A program made the position numbers and the translations under genes. A stretch of 64,000 nt of DNA, taken from NCBI GenBank assembly GCA_030272835.1, contig SZOQ01000008.1, positions 1-64,000 of the forward strand, given 5' to 3'. Source of the stretch: 2-12-FULL-60-25 sp003576745. Lineage in GTDB: Bacteria > Patescibacteriota > Patescibacteriia > 2-12-FULL-60-25. This document shows positions 51,327 to 58,615 of this stretch, piece by piece (within the stretch, counting starts at the first letter, position 1; each line of letters starts with the position of its first letter). The notes below the pieces were generated by a model. That model was not told the DNA's origin. It ran no database searches and saw nothing but the letters and a program-made list of their open reading frames with translations.

Positions 51327-52415
51327 TTATGAGCCAAAGAGTGAAAAGGGCTTCGTTCTCAGGATGGGGGTTCGTGAGACGAAGATCGGCCTCACCTCTT
51401 TCTTGGGGATCAGAAACGCGTGACCGGATCCGAAACGTTTTCGGGGGATAAGGTTGCTGAAAGGGTATGTGCCCAGCTCCATCTCGTAGGTAAACCAGTT
51501 GAGCAGAGAGACACGGCCCATGATCCGCCCGCCCTCTTCGTAGAATGCAACGCCGTGAATAGGCATCGGTCCAGCGTCCCCGGGTTCTCCCGGCGGCATT
51601 TCTGGAAGATTCACGAAACCACCCTGCCTCATGGTGACGGGCAGAATCGGTTCCATGCCCATCAGGTAATCTCGGAGTTTATTGAAGGCGTCACCGAAAA
51701 GCATGTCGCGATATCCGGATTCCTTTGCGCAGTAAGCAAAGTAGTGAAAAGCGATTTTGGCAGGCAGACGCAAGATATCTTGGTCCCACGCCATCTCGAA
51801 GCTCTCAGTGAAGGAGATGTGTTGGTTTGGCTGGACGTGCTCCCGCGTCTTCTCTTGGTACTCGACGCCAAACGTTTTGAGCGTCTGGGCGATTTCCTCA
51901 ACCGAGGTCTGCTCGTCTCCAACGACGGACATGCCCTTCGCACTGAGTTCGCCTAGCAACTTCTTCTTTTTTCTGAATTCTTTGCTCTGCGGTCTTGTGG
52001 CGAGCTTCGCCAGGGTCTCGACCCTGAGACGAACAGGTGCACCGGCCTTGTCATGCATGACGACCGTTGGAACCAGACACCATTGGTTAGCCACATGGTC
52101 CCAGAGCGGGAATACCTCGGCGAAGGCATCTCCCAAGCCGCCGGTTTCAATCTTCAACTTGAACCTCTGCCCCTTCAATCGAGTAGATACGCGTGTAGGT
52201 TTGAGCAGTAACTTGTTGGCGAAGTAACCCTCCGGTGAGTCTGGGCTGAATTCCTCGTCGATCTTAGAGAGGAAACCATTGTTGCATTCTTCGCATACTA
52301 AATCGGGACCGAGTGTCAGGTCGGGCACGAACACACCGAGATACTTCGGCATGACGTGTTCACCTGGGGTCGTGAACACCGCGTCGGTTCGTCGGCAGTA
52401 AATGCAGCGTGGCAT
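51327..52415 (-). CDS. HNH endonuclease-domain protein
   Basis: A 362-residue protein. The N-terminal 60 residues are an HNH zinc nuclease: CIYCRRTDAVFTTPGEHVMP (CxxC and the catalytic His in EH), then LVCEECNNGFLSKIDEEF (CxxC and the Asn). The remaining 300 residues are a unique domain (ETGGLGDAFAEVFPLWDHVA, ILRLPAKIAFHYFAYCAKES) that probably senses or binds a target. It should cleave DNA. A TTGCCG-16-TATAAG promoter ends 8 nt before the ATG (leaderless). It is within the tRNA-Ala islet, convergent with the HEPN gene. Confidence 0.8.
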   Translation of the reverse strand: MPRCIYCRRTDAVFTTPGEHVMPKYLGVFVPDLTLGPDLVCEECNNGFLSKIDEEFSPDSPEGYFANKLLLKPTRVSTRLKGQRFKLKIETGGLGDAFAEVFPLWDHVANQWCLVPTVVMHDKAGAPVRLRVETLAKLATRPQSKEFRKKKKLLGELSAKGMSVVGDEQTSVEEIAQTLKTFGVEYQEKTREHVQPNQHISFTESFEMAWDQDILRLPAKIAFHYFAYCAKESGYRDMLFGDAFNKLRDYLMGMEPILPVTMRQGGFVNLPEMPPGEPGDAGPMPIHGVAFYEEGGRIMGRVSLLNWFTYEMELGTYPFSNLIPRKRFGSGHAFLIPKKEVRPIFVSRTPILRTKPFSLFGS

Positions 52416-52423
52416 TCATCGAC

Positions 52424-52451
52424 CTTATACAGCGTGTGGTTTGTCCGGCAA
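52424..52451 (-). promoter_or_regulatory. Promoter of the HNH gene
   Basis: Minus strand TTGCCG, 16 bp, TATAAG, 8 nt, ATG. Confidence 0.6.
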
Positions 52452-52476
52452 GTCCCGGAGTTCCATGGCTCGGACA

Positions 52477-52680
52477 TCAGATCTGATCCGGGTCTTTGTG
52501 GCGGTTTGATATCTCGAACATCAACCGAAACGTCCGGAGCATCCGACCACCAAGAACCTCCGCCTCCGCAAGCGTGAGCTCCTTGCCCAGCTCGTCCCGA
52601 CAGATCCTCTGCAGATCGGAGATCTGTTCCGTCGAGAGTTGCAGGGTGTCGATGGCTTCGGCGTGGTCAATGCGTTGCAT
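52477..52680 (-). CDS. Small hypothetical protein, 67 aa, paired with excisionase-like gene
   Basis: A helical 67-residue protein (MQRIDHAEAIDTLQLSTEQI, LGKELTLAEAEVLGGRMLRT). It starts 4 nt after the stop of the helix-turn-helix gene upstream, so they form an operon. No family recognised; such short partners are common next to excisionase-like regulators in mobile regions. Confidence 0.6.
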   Translation of the reverse strand: MQRIDHAEAIDTLQLSTEQISDLQRICRDELGKELTLAEAEVLGGRMLRTFRLMFEISNRHKDPDQI

Positions 52681-52684
52681 CCCA

Positions 52685-52930
52685 TCAGGATGCGGGTTTT
52701 TCGACGTTTACGTCAAGGGCTGGAGTGGCGCCGATGCGGCGCTCGATGCGGAGGAAGTTCGCGAGGTCTTTCTCCCGTACGCGGAAGAGTCGTCCGATGC
52801 GGTAGTGCGGGAAGTAACCTGTTCGTATCCAGTGATAGACAGTGCCTTTCGAAACACGGAGGACCGCTGCCGCACGCTCAACGTCAATGAGGTCTTCTGG
52901 GAGCGCTGTTTCGTACATCGCGATGTTCAT
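52685..52930 (-). CDS. Excisionase-family helix-turn-helix protein
   Basis: An 81-residue DNA-binding protein with a MerR-like HTH_17 domain: LIDVERAAAVLRVSKGTVYH, WIRTGYFPHYRIGRLFRVRE and KDLANFLRIERR. Proteins of this family direct excision by recombinases or act as small regulators. No integrase is present in the islet, so it may be a remnant or may act on genes nearby. Confidence 0.8.
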   Translation of the reverse strand: MNIAMYETALPEDLIDVERAAAVLRVSKGTVYHWIRTGYFPHYRIGRLFRVREKDLANFLRIERRIGATPALDVNVEKPAS

Positions 52931-53049
52931 AATGATGTTCGGTTGTAATGCCTTCAGTGTCGCGCGGCGTTGTCTCGCGTGACAGGGGCGCGAAATGACA
53001 ATTCGAGACCCCTAGCGTTGGGGATAAGCGTTCGGACGTTCTTAATACT

Positions 53050-53059
53050 GGTCCACCAT
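53050..53059 (+). repeat. Candidate attachment-site repeat, right copy
   Basis: GGTCCACCAT, identical to the tRNA-Ala 3' end; 18 of 23 bases match if the next 13 are included. A terminator follows, as it does behind tRNA-Ala. Confidence 0.4.
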
Positions 53060-53062
53060 TAA

Positions 53063-53097
53063 ACATCTCTCCGAAATGGAGGGATTTTTGTTTTTTC
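53063..53097 (+). terminator. Terminator behind the right repeat
   Basis: Stem ATCTCTCC with GGAGGGAT (one wobble), loop GAAAT, followed by TTTTTG; equivalent in place to the tRNA-Ala terminator. Confidence 0.75.
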
Positions 53098-53115
53098 AAA
53101 AAATACATTCCGCAT

Positions 53116-53196
53116 AAAAAAGGCCGTCCGCGAGAAGCGGACGGCCCAAATAGTACACGCGCCGTGCCAATAGGGGGGCACGCACGCGGAATGTAC
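53116..53196 (-). ncRNA. Candidate 81-nt small RNA
   Basis: On the minus strand a TTGACA-17-AACGAT promoter predicts a transcript starting at 53196. The RNA opens at once with a long hairpin (GTACA, CGCG and GTGCC on the 5' arm pairing with GGCAC, CGCG and TGTAC, loop CCCCTATT), then a short linker (TATTTG) and a perfect 10-bp terminator stem (GGCCGTCCGC, loop TTCTC on this strand, GCGGACGGCC) ending in TTTTTT. No reading frame fits inside. Promoter, structure and terminator match each other precisely. No known RNA family was recognised. Confidence 0.7.
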
Positions 53197-53202
53197 AAAA
53201 AC

Positions 53203-53231
53203 ATCGTTTCAAAAAACTTGGGCTTTGTCAA
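53203..53231 (-). promoter_or_regulatory. Promoter of the candidate sRNA
   Basis: Minus strand TTGACA, 17 bp, AACGAT; start predicted at the first base of the hairpin. Confidence 0.65.
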
Positions 53232-53308
53232 GATTCTCGGCTATTACCCGTACAAAACTTTTCCCGGAATGCTTTGGCAAAAAAATTATATCCCTCCCCT
53301 CTCCCTGC

Positions 53309-53314
53309 TACAAT
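53309..53314 (+). promoter_or_regulatory. Extended -10 of the CCA-adding enzyme gene
   Basis: TGC-TACAAT, ending 8 nt before the ATG at 53323; leaderless. Confidence 0.6.
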
Positions 53315-53322
53315 GCCCCTGC

Positions 53323-54873
53323 ATGCCCACATTCCTCCTCGGAAAACGAACGATTGCCGAACGTATCGAAACCGCCCTGCGAAAAACAGGTGCGGTTGGA
53401 ATGACCGTCCAAATACTGGCAGAAACCGTTTCGCGTTTGCCGGCCAATCCCGCTTATGCCGGAAAATCTCCCCGGCTTTTGCTGGTGGGCGGCTTTGTGC
53501 GGGATGCTCTTATGGGAATACCATCGAAAGACATGGACGCCGAAGTCTATGGCGTGTCTCCGGAACGGCTCGAAAAGCTTTTGGAAGAGGAATTCCCCCA
53601 CCGCGTGAATAAGGTCGGAAAATCGTTCGGCGTGTATAAAGTGTCGCTCCGAAGCGGAGAGACATTCGATATTTCTTTTCCGCGACGCGAATCAAAATCC
53701 GGCCGCGGCCATCGTGGATTCCGCGTGGAGGGCGACCCGTCCATGAGCATTGAAGATGCGGCGAGGCGGCGCGACTTTACCTTTAATGCCATGGCCGCGG
53801 ATCCGCTTACGGGCGATCTGGCGGATCCGTTCGGCGGCTTGCGCGACCTTGCGCATCAGCGGCTCCGCATGACAGATGCGGAGCGGTTTCCTGACGATCC
53901 CCTGCGCGTTTACCGCGCGCTGCAATTTGCCGCGCGTTTCGATTTGATGACAGAAACGGACACACGGGAAACCATGCGCGAAATGGTGGCGCGGGGCGAC
54001 ATGAACGAATTGCCCAAGGAGCGCATTACGGGCGAAATGGAAAAACTACTCTTGGCTAAAAAACAGTCCGTGGGATGGGAGCTGGCAAAAGAACTGGGGT
54101 TAATTCAACGGTATTATCCGGAACTGCATGCGCTCATCGGCGCGCCGCAGGACCCGGAATGGCATCCGGAAGGCGATGTATGGACGCATACCATAATGAC
54201 GCTGGATGAAGCTGCCGGCCTTCTCCGCGAACAGGGAAAGGAACTCACGCGAAATGAACGGCTACAGGTAATGCTTGGTTCCCTGTGCCATGATTTGGGA
54301 AAGCCCCAAACCACGCGCGTAATGGACGGGAGAATACGCGCACCGGGTCATGCGGAGGCCGGGGCGGAAGAGGCCAAATACCTTCTCTCGCGCTGGACAT
54401 TCCCGGAAGACGCGAAACATGCCGCGGTCGTGATCACCAAAGAGCACCTTGCTCCCCGCGAACTCTTTTGGGCGCGTGAACGCGGGGATCTGGATGATGC
54501 GAATTACGCCAATGCCGTCCGGCGGCTTATCAAACGTATCGCGCCCGTTTCCTGGCGCGTGCTTGTGTTGGCGGCGGAAGCGGATCATCGCGGCCGCGCC
54601 GTTCCGGGTATTGAATCGGCGCCGTATGCCGCGGGTCAGGCCATGACGCAAGTTATATTGCGCCACGGTTTCCACCGCGAACCCGCACAACCGCTTCTTT
54701 TGGGAAGAGATTTGCTTGCACTCGGCCTTGAGCCCAGCCCGCGCTTTTCGGAACTGCTGCGTACCGTGGAGGACGAACGGGACCTGGGCCGCATTTGCTC
54801 CAAAGAAGAGGCTATCACCTTTGTCCGAAATCTTTTGCATAGGAAAAAGGACAAGCCCAAGGCCCGTCCTTAA
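53323..54873 (+). CDS. CCA-adding tRNA nucleotidyltransferase / poly(A) polymerase family with HD domain
   Basis: A 516-residue class II nucleotidyltransferase. Head domain: LLLVGGFVRDALMGIPSKDM, MDAEVYGVSPERL (catalytic DxE as DAE), then RRDFTFNAMAADPLTGDLAD, DPFGGLRDL and FPDDPLRVYRALQFAARFD (the ERxxxE and RRD motifs). The C-terminal half has an HD domain (GDVWTHTIMTLDEAAGLL, LGSLCHDLGKPQTT). It would add CCA to tRNA 3' ends, although the tRNAs here already encode CCA, so repair or poly(A) addition is possible. Its stop overlaps that of the convergent 60-aa gene. Confidence 0.9.
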   Translation: MPTFLLGKRTIAERIETALRKTGAVGMTVQILAETVSRLPANPAYAGKSPRLLLVGGFVRDALMGIPSKDMDAEVYGVSPERLEKLLEEEFPHRVNKVGKSFGVYKVSLRSGETFDISFPRRESKSGRGHRGFRVEGDPSMSIEDAARRRDFTFNAMAADPLTGDLADPFGGLRDLAHQRLRMTDAERFPDDPLRVYRALQFAARFDLMTETDTRETMREMVARGDMNELPKERITGEMEKLLLAKKQSVGWELAKELGLIQRYYPELHALIGAPQDPEWHPEGDVWTHTIMTLDEAAGLLREQGKELTRNERLQVMLGSLCHDLGKPQTTRVMDGRIRAPGHAEAGAEEAKYLLSRWTFPEDAKHAAVVITKEHLAPRELFWARERGDLDDANYANAVRRLIKRIAPVSWRVLVLAAEADHRGRAVPGIESAPYAAGQAMTQVILRHGFHREPAQPLLLGRDLLALGLEPSPRFSELLRTVEDERDLGRICSKEEAITFVRNLLHRKKDKPKARP

Positions 54874-55052
54874 TTATTGCCGTCCGCGCGCCGGATGAAT
54901 TCTTCCGCCCGCAAAATTACAATGGTGCCGTCCCATTCATGCAGATGAACGACGCCGTTGGATAACAGCTCGCAGCGGATCACGCGCTCCGTGTCGAGCG
55001 TATCCCATTGAAGGGCGCGAAAGCAATCGCGGACGCGCATGAGCGTCCCCAT
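54870..55052 (-). CDS. Small hypothetical protein, 60 aa
   Basis: A 60-residue protein (MGTLMRVRDCFRALQWDTLD, RVIRCELLSNGVVHLHEWDG, TIVILRAEEFIRRADGNN) with a beta-rich middle. No family recognised. Two close starts (55052, 55040) are possible, and no clear Shine-Dalgarno site is visible. Its stop overlaps the stop of the CCA-adding enzyme gene on the other strand by 2 nt, and it is divergent from the TrmB-like regulator. Confidence 0.5.
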   Translation of the reverse strand: MGTLMRVRDCFRALQWDTLDTERVIRCELLSNGVVHLHEWDGTIVILRAEEFIRRADGNN

Positions 55053-55181
55053 GCGGAGGAGGAGATGAAGAGAACGGTTTTTCGGAATGACGGCGGAAGG
55101 TGCGGCTTTCACGATAGGCAAATCCTGACCCGAAACGCGCCCATGCGTCAAGCGCAGAATCGTGATACAGTAGGGGTCGCT

Positions 55182-55925
55182 ATGAAGGATATTACGCCAA
55201 TTTTAAAGTCACTCGGGCTTTTGGACAGCGAAATCAAAACCTATCGCGCGGCGCTCCAATACGGTCCGCAAACCGTGCTGGATCTCACCAAACGCACCGG
55301 ACTGTCGCGGCAGGCCATTTACGTGGCCATCGACAGCCTGTCGGAACGCGGAATCATGTCGAGCGCTCTACACGGAAAAAAGCGTCTGTATGCGGCCGAG
55401 CATCCGGAAAAACTTCTTGCATATGCCCGCCGCCGCGAATCGGACATGAACGAGCGCATCCGCGACCTTGAACGCCTCGTGCCGGAACTCGAATTACAAA
55501 TCGGCGGCGAACGTCCCACGGTGCGAGTGTTCGAAGGAAAAGAAGGCGTCAAGGCCATTTTGGCCGACATGTACGAAGCAAAGGCCGAGCACTTCGAAGA
55601 AATCGCGGATTTAGATGCGCTCTATGCCGTGCTGGATGTGGAGGATCTCAAACCTCTTCGGACGCATACCGTCAAAATGAAAGCGCGTTCCCTGCTCTCC
55701 GGCGAACCCAAAAGCATTATGCCGAAAGCAGACCGGTATTTGCTGCCCAAGGAGTACGCGGGGTTCAAGTCGAATATCACCATCTACGGCAATAAAATCG
55801 CCCTCGTGACGTTTGAAGGAAAAATGTATTCGGTCATCATTGAAAGCGCGGCGCTCGCAAAAACCCTTCGCGTCCTGTTCGATCTGGCTTTGAAAGAAGC
55901 CTCCAAACATTTTCCGAAATCATAA
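55182..55925 (+). CDS. TrmB-family transcriptional regulator
   Basis: A 247-residue protein with an N-terminal winged helix (LKSLGLLDSEIKTYRAALQY, VLDLTKRTGLSRQAIYVAID, SLSERGIMSSALHGKKRLYA), a short coiled coil (ERIRDLERLVPELELQIG) and a C-terminal effector domain (RPTVRVFEGKEGVKAILADM, YGNKIALVTFEGKMYSVIIE). This is the TrmB/sugar-sensing-like arrangement, widespread in archaea and Patescibacteria. Targets are unknown; the carbon genes at 32-42 kb are candidates (inference). A TGATACAGT extended -10 lies 10 nt before the ATG. Confidence 0.85.
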   Translation: MKDITPILKSLGLLDSEIKTYRAALQYGPQTVLDLTKRTGLSRQAIYVAIDSLSERGIMSSALHGKKRLYAAEHPEKLLAYARRRESDMNERIRDLERLVPELELQIGGERPTVRVFEGKEGVKAILADMYEAKAEHFEEIADLDALYAVLDVEDLKPLRTHTVKMKARSLLSGEPKSIMPKADRYLLPKEYAGFKSNITIYGNKIALVTFEGKMYSVIIESAALAKTLRVLFDLALKEASKHFPKS

Positions 55926-55956
55926 GAAAACCCCGCCATGCGTTTTGGCGGGGGCG
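55926..55956. terminator. Hairpin after the TrmB-like gene
   Basis: Perfect 7-bp stem (CCCCGCC with GGCGGGG). The T run is on the minus-strand side (TTTTCTT), so it may serve a minus-strand transcript or act as a simple 3' stabiliser. Confidence 0.45.
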
Positions 55957-56042
55957 AGCGGCTCTGCAAAGAAGCCACGTGTATCTTTCATCTATTGTGC
56001 GCGGCATAACGAAGGAACCGTAGAAACGCGGATGGAGCATTC

Positions 56043-56324
56043 ATGCTTGGTTTGCATGAACCAGAACGGGGGGCGATGGTCTCCGTAATCTACCCGGAAA
56101 ACATCGTCTTCATCCGGCTGGAAGCGCCCGCGGAGCATGCATCGTCAATGCGGCTCGTCATTCCTGTTTCCTCCGTGTTTCCGTTCCGAACATGCGGGAA
56201 TCCTACAAACGTTGTCGCCTACCCGCTTCCCATAAACGCATTCATGGGACCGGGCACCCTAGGTGTTTCCGGCCTTTTTGTCAAGAAATCGATGGAAACA
56301 CGCGACCGGTTCCCGCACGTATGA
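56043..56324 (+). CDS. Possible 93-aa protein
   Basis: A frame of 93 codons with GGATGGAGC upstream of the ATG. The sequence (MLGLHEPERGAMVSVIYPEN, LVIPVSSVFPFRTCGNPTNV) is not clearly protein-like and no family is recognised. Listed because it is the only candidate in a 590-bp gap. Confidence 0.25.
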   Translation: MLGLHEPERGAMVSVIYPENIVFIRLEAPAEHASSMRLVIPVSSVFPFRTCGNPTNVVAYPLPINAFMGPGTLGVSGLFVKKSMETRDRFPHV

Positions 56325-56442
56325 ACCTGCCGGATAGTGGACCTGTCCAAAAGGAAATAGACGGTTGTAAAGAATTATTTACACATTTTTCATAAAAAAG
56401 ACTTCTTTTTCAAAGAAAAATCATTTTTTGTCCAGCACTCTC

Positions 56443-56471
56443 TTGACACATCATGCGTTTTGTGATAGATT
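56443..56471 (+). promoter_or_regulatory. Strong promoter with AT-rich upstream element
   Basis: TTGACA, 17 bp, TAGATT, preceded by about 90 bp of A/T-rich DNA; transcript starts near 56478. Confidence 0.8.
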
Positions 56472-56519
56472 CTCGCGTTCGCTGCTCAGACTTCTGCCAA
56501 TGCGAGAGGAGAGAGACAA

Positions 56520-56660
56520 GTGAACAGCCATCGAGGAGAGGGCGAAACCGGCGCATACGGTTTCTGTGCGGGTACAACTATGTGTTCAACCTTTATTGAA
56601 ACCACAGACCCGTTGAACAGAGCCGCGCCGCTTCCCGCCCTCGAAATATTCCGTTTGTGA
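56520..56660 (+). CDS. Possible 46-aa protein, GTG start
   Basis: A GTG start 6 nt after GAGAGGAGAGAG, 42 nt from the predicted transcription start. It encodes a 46-residue peptide beginning (M)NSHRGEGETGAYGFCAGTT. The next frame (GTG at 56657, overlapping as GTGA) runs 110 codons to 56989. Expression signals are strong but the peptides are not recognisable; the transcript could instead be a structured RNA. Confidence 0.4.
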   Translation: MNSHRGEGETGAYGFCAGTTMCSTFIETTDPLNRAAPLPALEIFRL

Positions 56661-56735
56661 TAAACCGGACGCGGCGACGAATAATCCCGCTTCCCGAATG
56701 CCGCCCCCTGAAACATTCTTTGGCCAACCATGACA

Positions 56736-56757
56736 GGAACGCAGTCGTCTGCGTTCC
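56736..56757 (+). other. Perfect RNA hairpin inside the 56.5-kb unit
   Basis: GGAACGCAG, loop TCGT, CTGCGTTCC: a 9-bp stem in the middle of the predicted transcript. Confidence 0.5.
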
Positions 56758-56897
56758 CGCCCATATCGCACGCATGGAGCATAAGGAGAGAGAGCTTCAT
56801 TGCGGTGTGGGCGGGCTTGCAGGTAACGCCGTGACAATGATACATACGGTACGCGGAACCGGTTCTGCCGATGCGGAACGAATCCTGCACGTCTTCG

Positions 56898-56964
56898 AGC
56901 GCAAACGCCGGATGGTGACGATGACCCCTCAATCGTCTCTCCGCGCGTTTGCGCTTTCTTTTTC
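56898..56964 (+). terminator. Possible terminator of the 56.5-kb unit
   Basis: AGCGCAAACGC pairs perfectly with GCGTTTGCGCT 36 nt later, followed by TTCTTTTTC. Confidence 0.5.
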
Positions 56965-57000
56965 GCTGTTGGCAATGAGCGATTGGTGAAAGGGAACAAG

Positions 57001-57235
57001 TGAGTAGTTAGTGGTGAGTGGTTACGGGTTTCGGGCGCAAGGCTCACGGCGCATTGACTTTGCACCCTCTACGTTCTACGTCCTACGTACTCTTCGCATC
57101 CCGCTTACCGCATGGCCCCCTACGCAACTACGTACTACGCAACTACGCAACTCCCCGCATGACTCACGACCCATGACCCACGCAACTACATCCTACGCCC
57201 TACGTACCCATCCTTCCCTTCCACCCGCGCGCATC
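57001..57235 (+). repeat. Intergenic mosaic repeat, copy I
   Basis: Starts gtgagtagttagtggtgagt like copy A, then ggttacgggtttcgggcg, caaggctcacggcgc, acgtcctacgtactcttcg, gcaactacgtactacgcaac, gactcacgacccatgaccc and cctacgccctacgtaccc. Confidence 0.85.
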
Positions 57236-57248
57236 CTATTCTCTCCGC

Positions 57249-57824
57249 ATGCCCTATACCCTTCCGCCGCATGCACAACGCGTATTCGATGGTGTTCTAT
57301 TCAATGTATGGCAATGGGACCAGGAACTGTATGACGGATCCCATGCCACCTATGAATGCGCCACGCGGCATGATTCCGCATCCATGATCGCGTTTTCCGA
57401 CCCCAAAACCATTCTTCTCACAGAGCAAGAACAGCCCTCGCGCGAAAAGCCGTTTTTGGATGTTCCGGGCGGGCGCGTGGATAAAGGGGAAACAGCGGAA
57501 CACGCGGCGCGCAGGGAGTTTGAAGAAGAAACGGGATTACGCGTGGGCAGAATGCGACATTTCCAAACTATTCCTCTTGAAGGATCAACCCGTTTTTCGA
57601 TTTCCCTGTTTTTAGGAACCGATCTCACGAATCATGCCGAGGGATCGCACACCGAACCCGGTGAAAAAATCCGCTTGCGGCCCGTGCCCTGGGAAGAAGC
57701 CGTGCGACTTTCCCTAAACGGCGCGCTTCGACAGGCTTGGGTAATGCTCGCCATTCTCCGCATAGAGTATGATCCGGAAACGCGGCGCATGCTCGACGAT
57801 TTTTTGAAGCCTTCCGGCGCATAG
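57249..57824 (+). CDS. Nudix hydrolase
   Basis: A 191-residue pyrophosphohydrolase. The Nudix box begins GGRVDKGETAEHAARREF and continues EEETGL, with all metal-binding Glu residues in place (GX5EX7REUXEEXGU). The preceding EKPFLDVP strand and the later FSISLFLGTDL resemble ADP-sugar pyrophosphatases. Substrate unknown; NDP-sugars are the best guess. A TATTCT box lies 6 nt before the ATG at the end of repeat copy I. Confidence 0.9.
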   Translation: MPYTLPPHAQRVFDGVLFNVWQWDQELYDGSHATYECATRHDSASMIAFSDPKTILLTEQEQPSREKPFLDVPGGRVDKGETAEHAARREFEEETGLRVGRMRHFQTIPLEGSTRFSISLFLGTDLTNHAEGSHTEPGEKIRLRPVPWEEAVRLSLNGALRQAWVMLAILRIEYDPETRRMLDDFLKPSGA

Positions 57825-57879
57825 TCGTTTTGCAGGTCCTCGCCATGCGCCCTATACTCACGGCCGTATATATCTTGAT

Positions 57880-58593
57880 ATGAAACGCGCCACCCCGCTC
57901 ATCCTCGCAATTCTCTTGGGCGCTTTGGCCGCCGGCGCCGGCATCGGTATTTTTTTGAAGCTCGCAAACGATGACAGGCACCGTCTGGCGGTAGCGCTCG
58001 AAGATGCGCGAACCAAAGCGGAACAAGCGGTAAAAGACAAACAGACGATTGCGGACGACGCGAATCAGAAAGTGGAGGAAGCGAATGCCGAAGTCGCCAA
58101 AGCGCAGCGCGTGGTTGAAAACATTAAAGAGGAGCAAAAGCTCATGCTCGCTGCGGAAAAACTTACAAAACCTCCGAGCTACCTTCTGCGGAACTGGTCG
58201 CATGCCGTATCGCTCTCTCAAGGTATAGGTTTGTCCCTTCCGCCTGATACCGGCATCGAGTCCGACACCTCCGCCGCCCTCACGGCTGTCATTTCGGGCG
58301 CGAATGCGGGCGTAACGGGGGATATGCGATGGCTCTCTATTACACCGTATGATGCGAATCGGGAACAGGAGATGCTCGCTTCCTTCGCCACGAGCACGGG
58401 TATTTCCTATGTGGTCGATGGCGTACTCCTGACCGGCAAAACCGGAACCATGCCCGGCGGCGGCGCCATGTTGGTGCTCCGCGTACGATCATCCGGCGTA
58501 CCTACGCATCTTCTTTGGATGAAGAATCCCGGAACACTCGGGAGCGGCGACGGATTCAAGCGACTGCTTTCCACGCTTGAATTCGACTCCTAG
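57880..58593 (+). CDS. Membrane-anchored coiled-coil protein, 237 aa
   Basis: An N-terminal membrane helix (PLILAILLGALAAGAGIGIF) is followed by a coiled coil of about 70 residues (RLAVALEDARTKAEQAVKDK, KVEEANAEVAKAQRVVENIK) and a globular C-terminal domain of about 130 residues (IGLSLPPDTGIESDTSAALT, GISYVVDGVLLTGKTGTMPG). It should sit in the membrane with the bulk outside. No family recognised. mutY follows closely on the same strand. Confidence 0.7.
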   Translation: MKRATPLILAILLGALAAGAGIGIFLKLANDDRHRLAVALEDARTKAEQAVKDKQTIADDANQKVEEANAEVAKAQRVVENIKEEQKLMLAAEKLTKPPSYLLRNWSHAVSLSQGIGLSLPPDTGIESDTSAALTAVISGANAGVTGDMRWLSITPYDANREQEMLASFATSTGISYVVDGVLLTGKTGTMPGGGAMLVLRVRSSGVPTHLLWMKNPGTLGSGDGFKRLLSTLEFDS

Positions 58594-58615
58594 TACTATC
58601 GCTGTTTCGAGCGCT

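Noticed and set aside
53323..54873. Start of the CCA-adding enzyme at 53164
   Set aside because: The upstream codons overlap the minus-strand RNA and lie before the extended -10 at 53309; the conserved protein begins at 53323.
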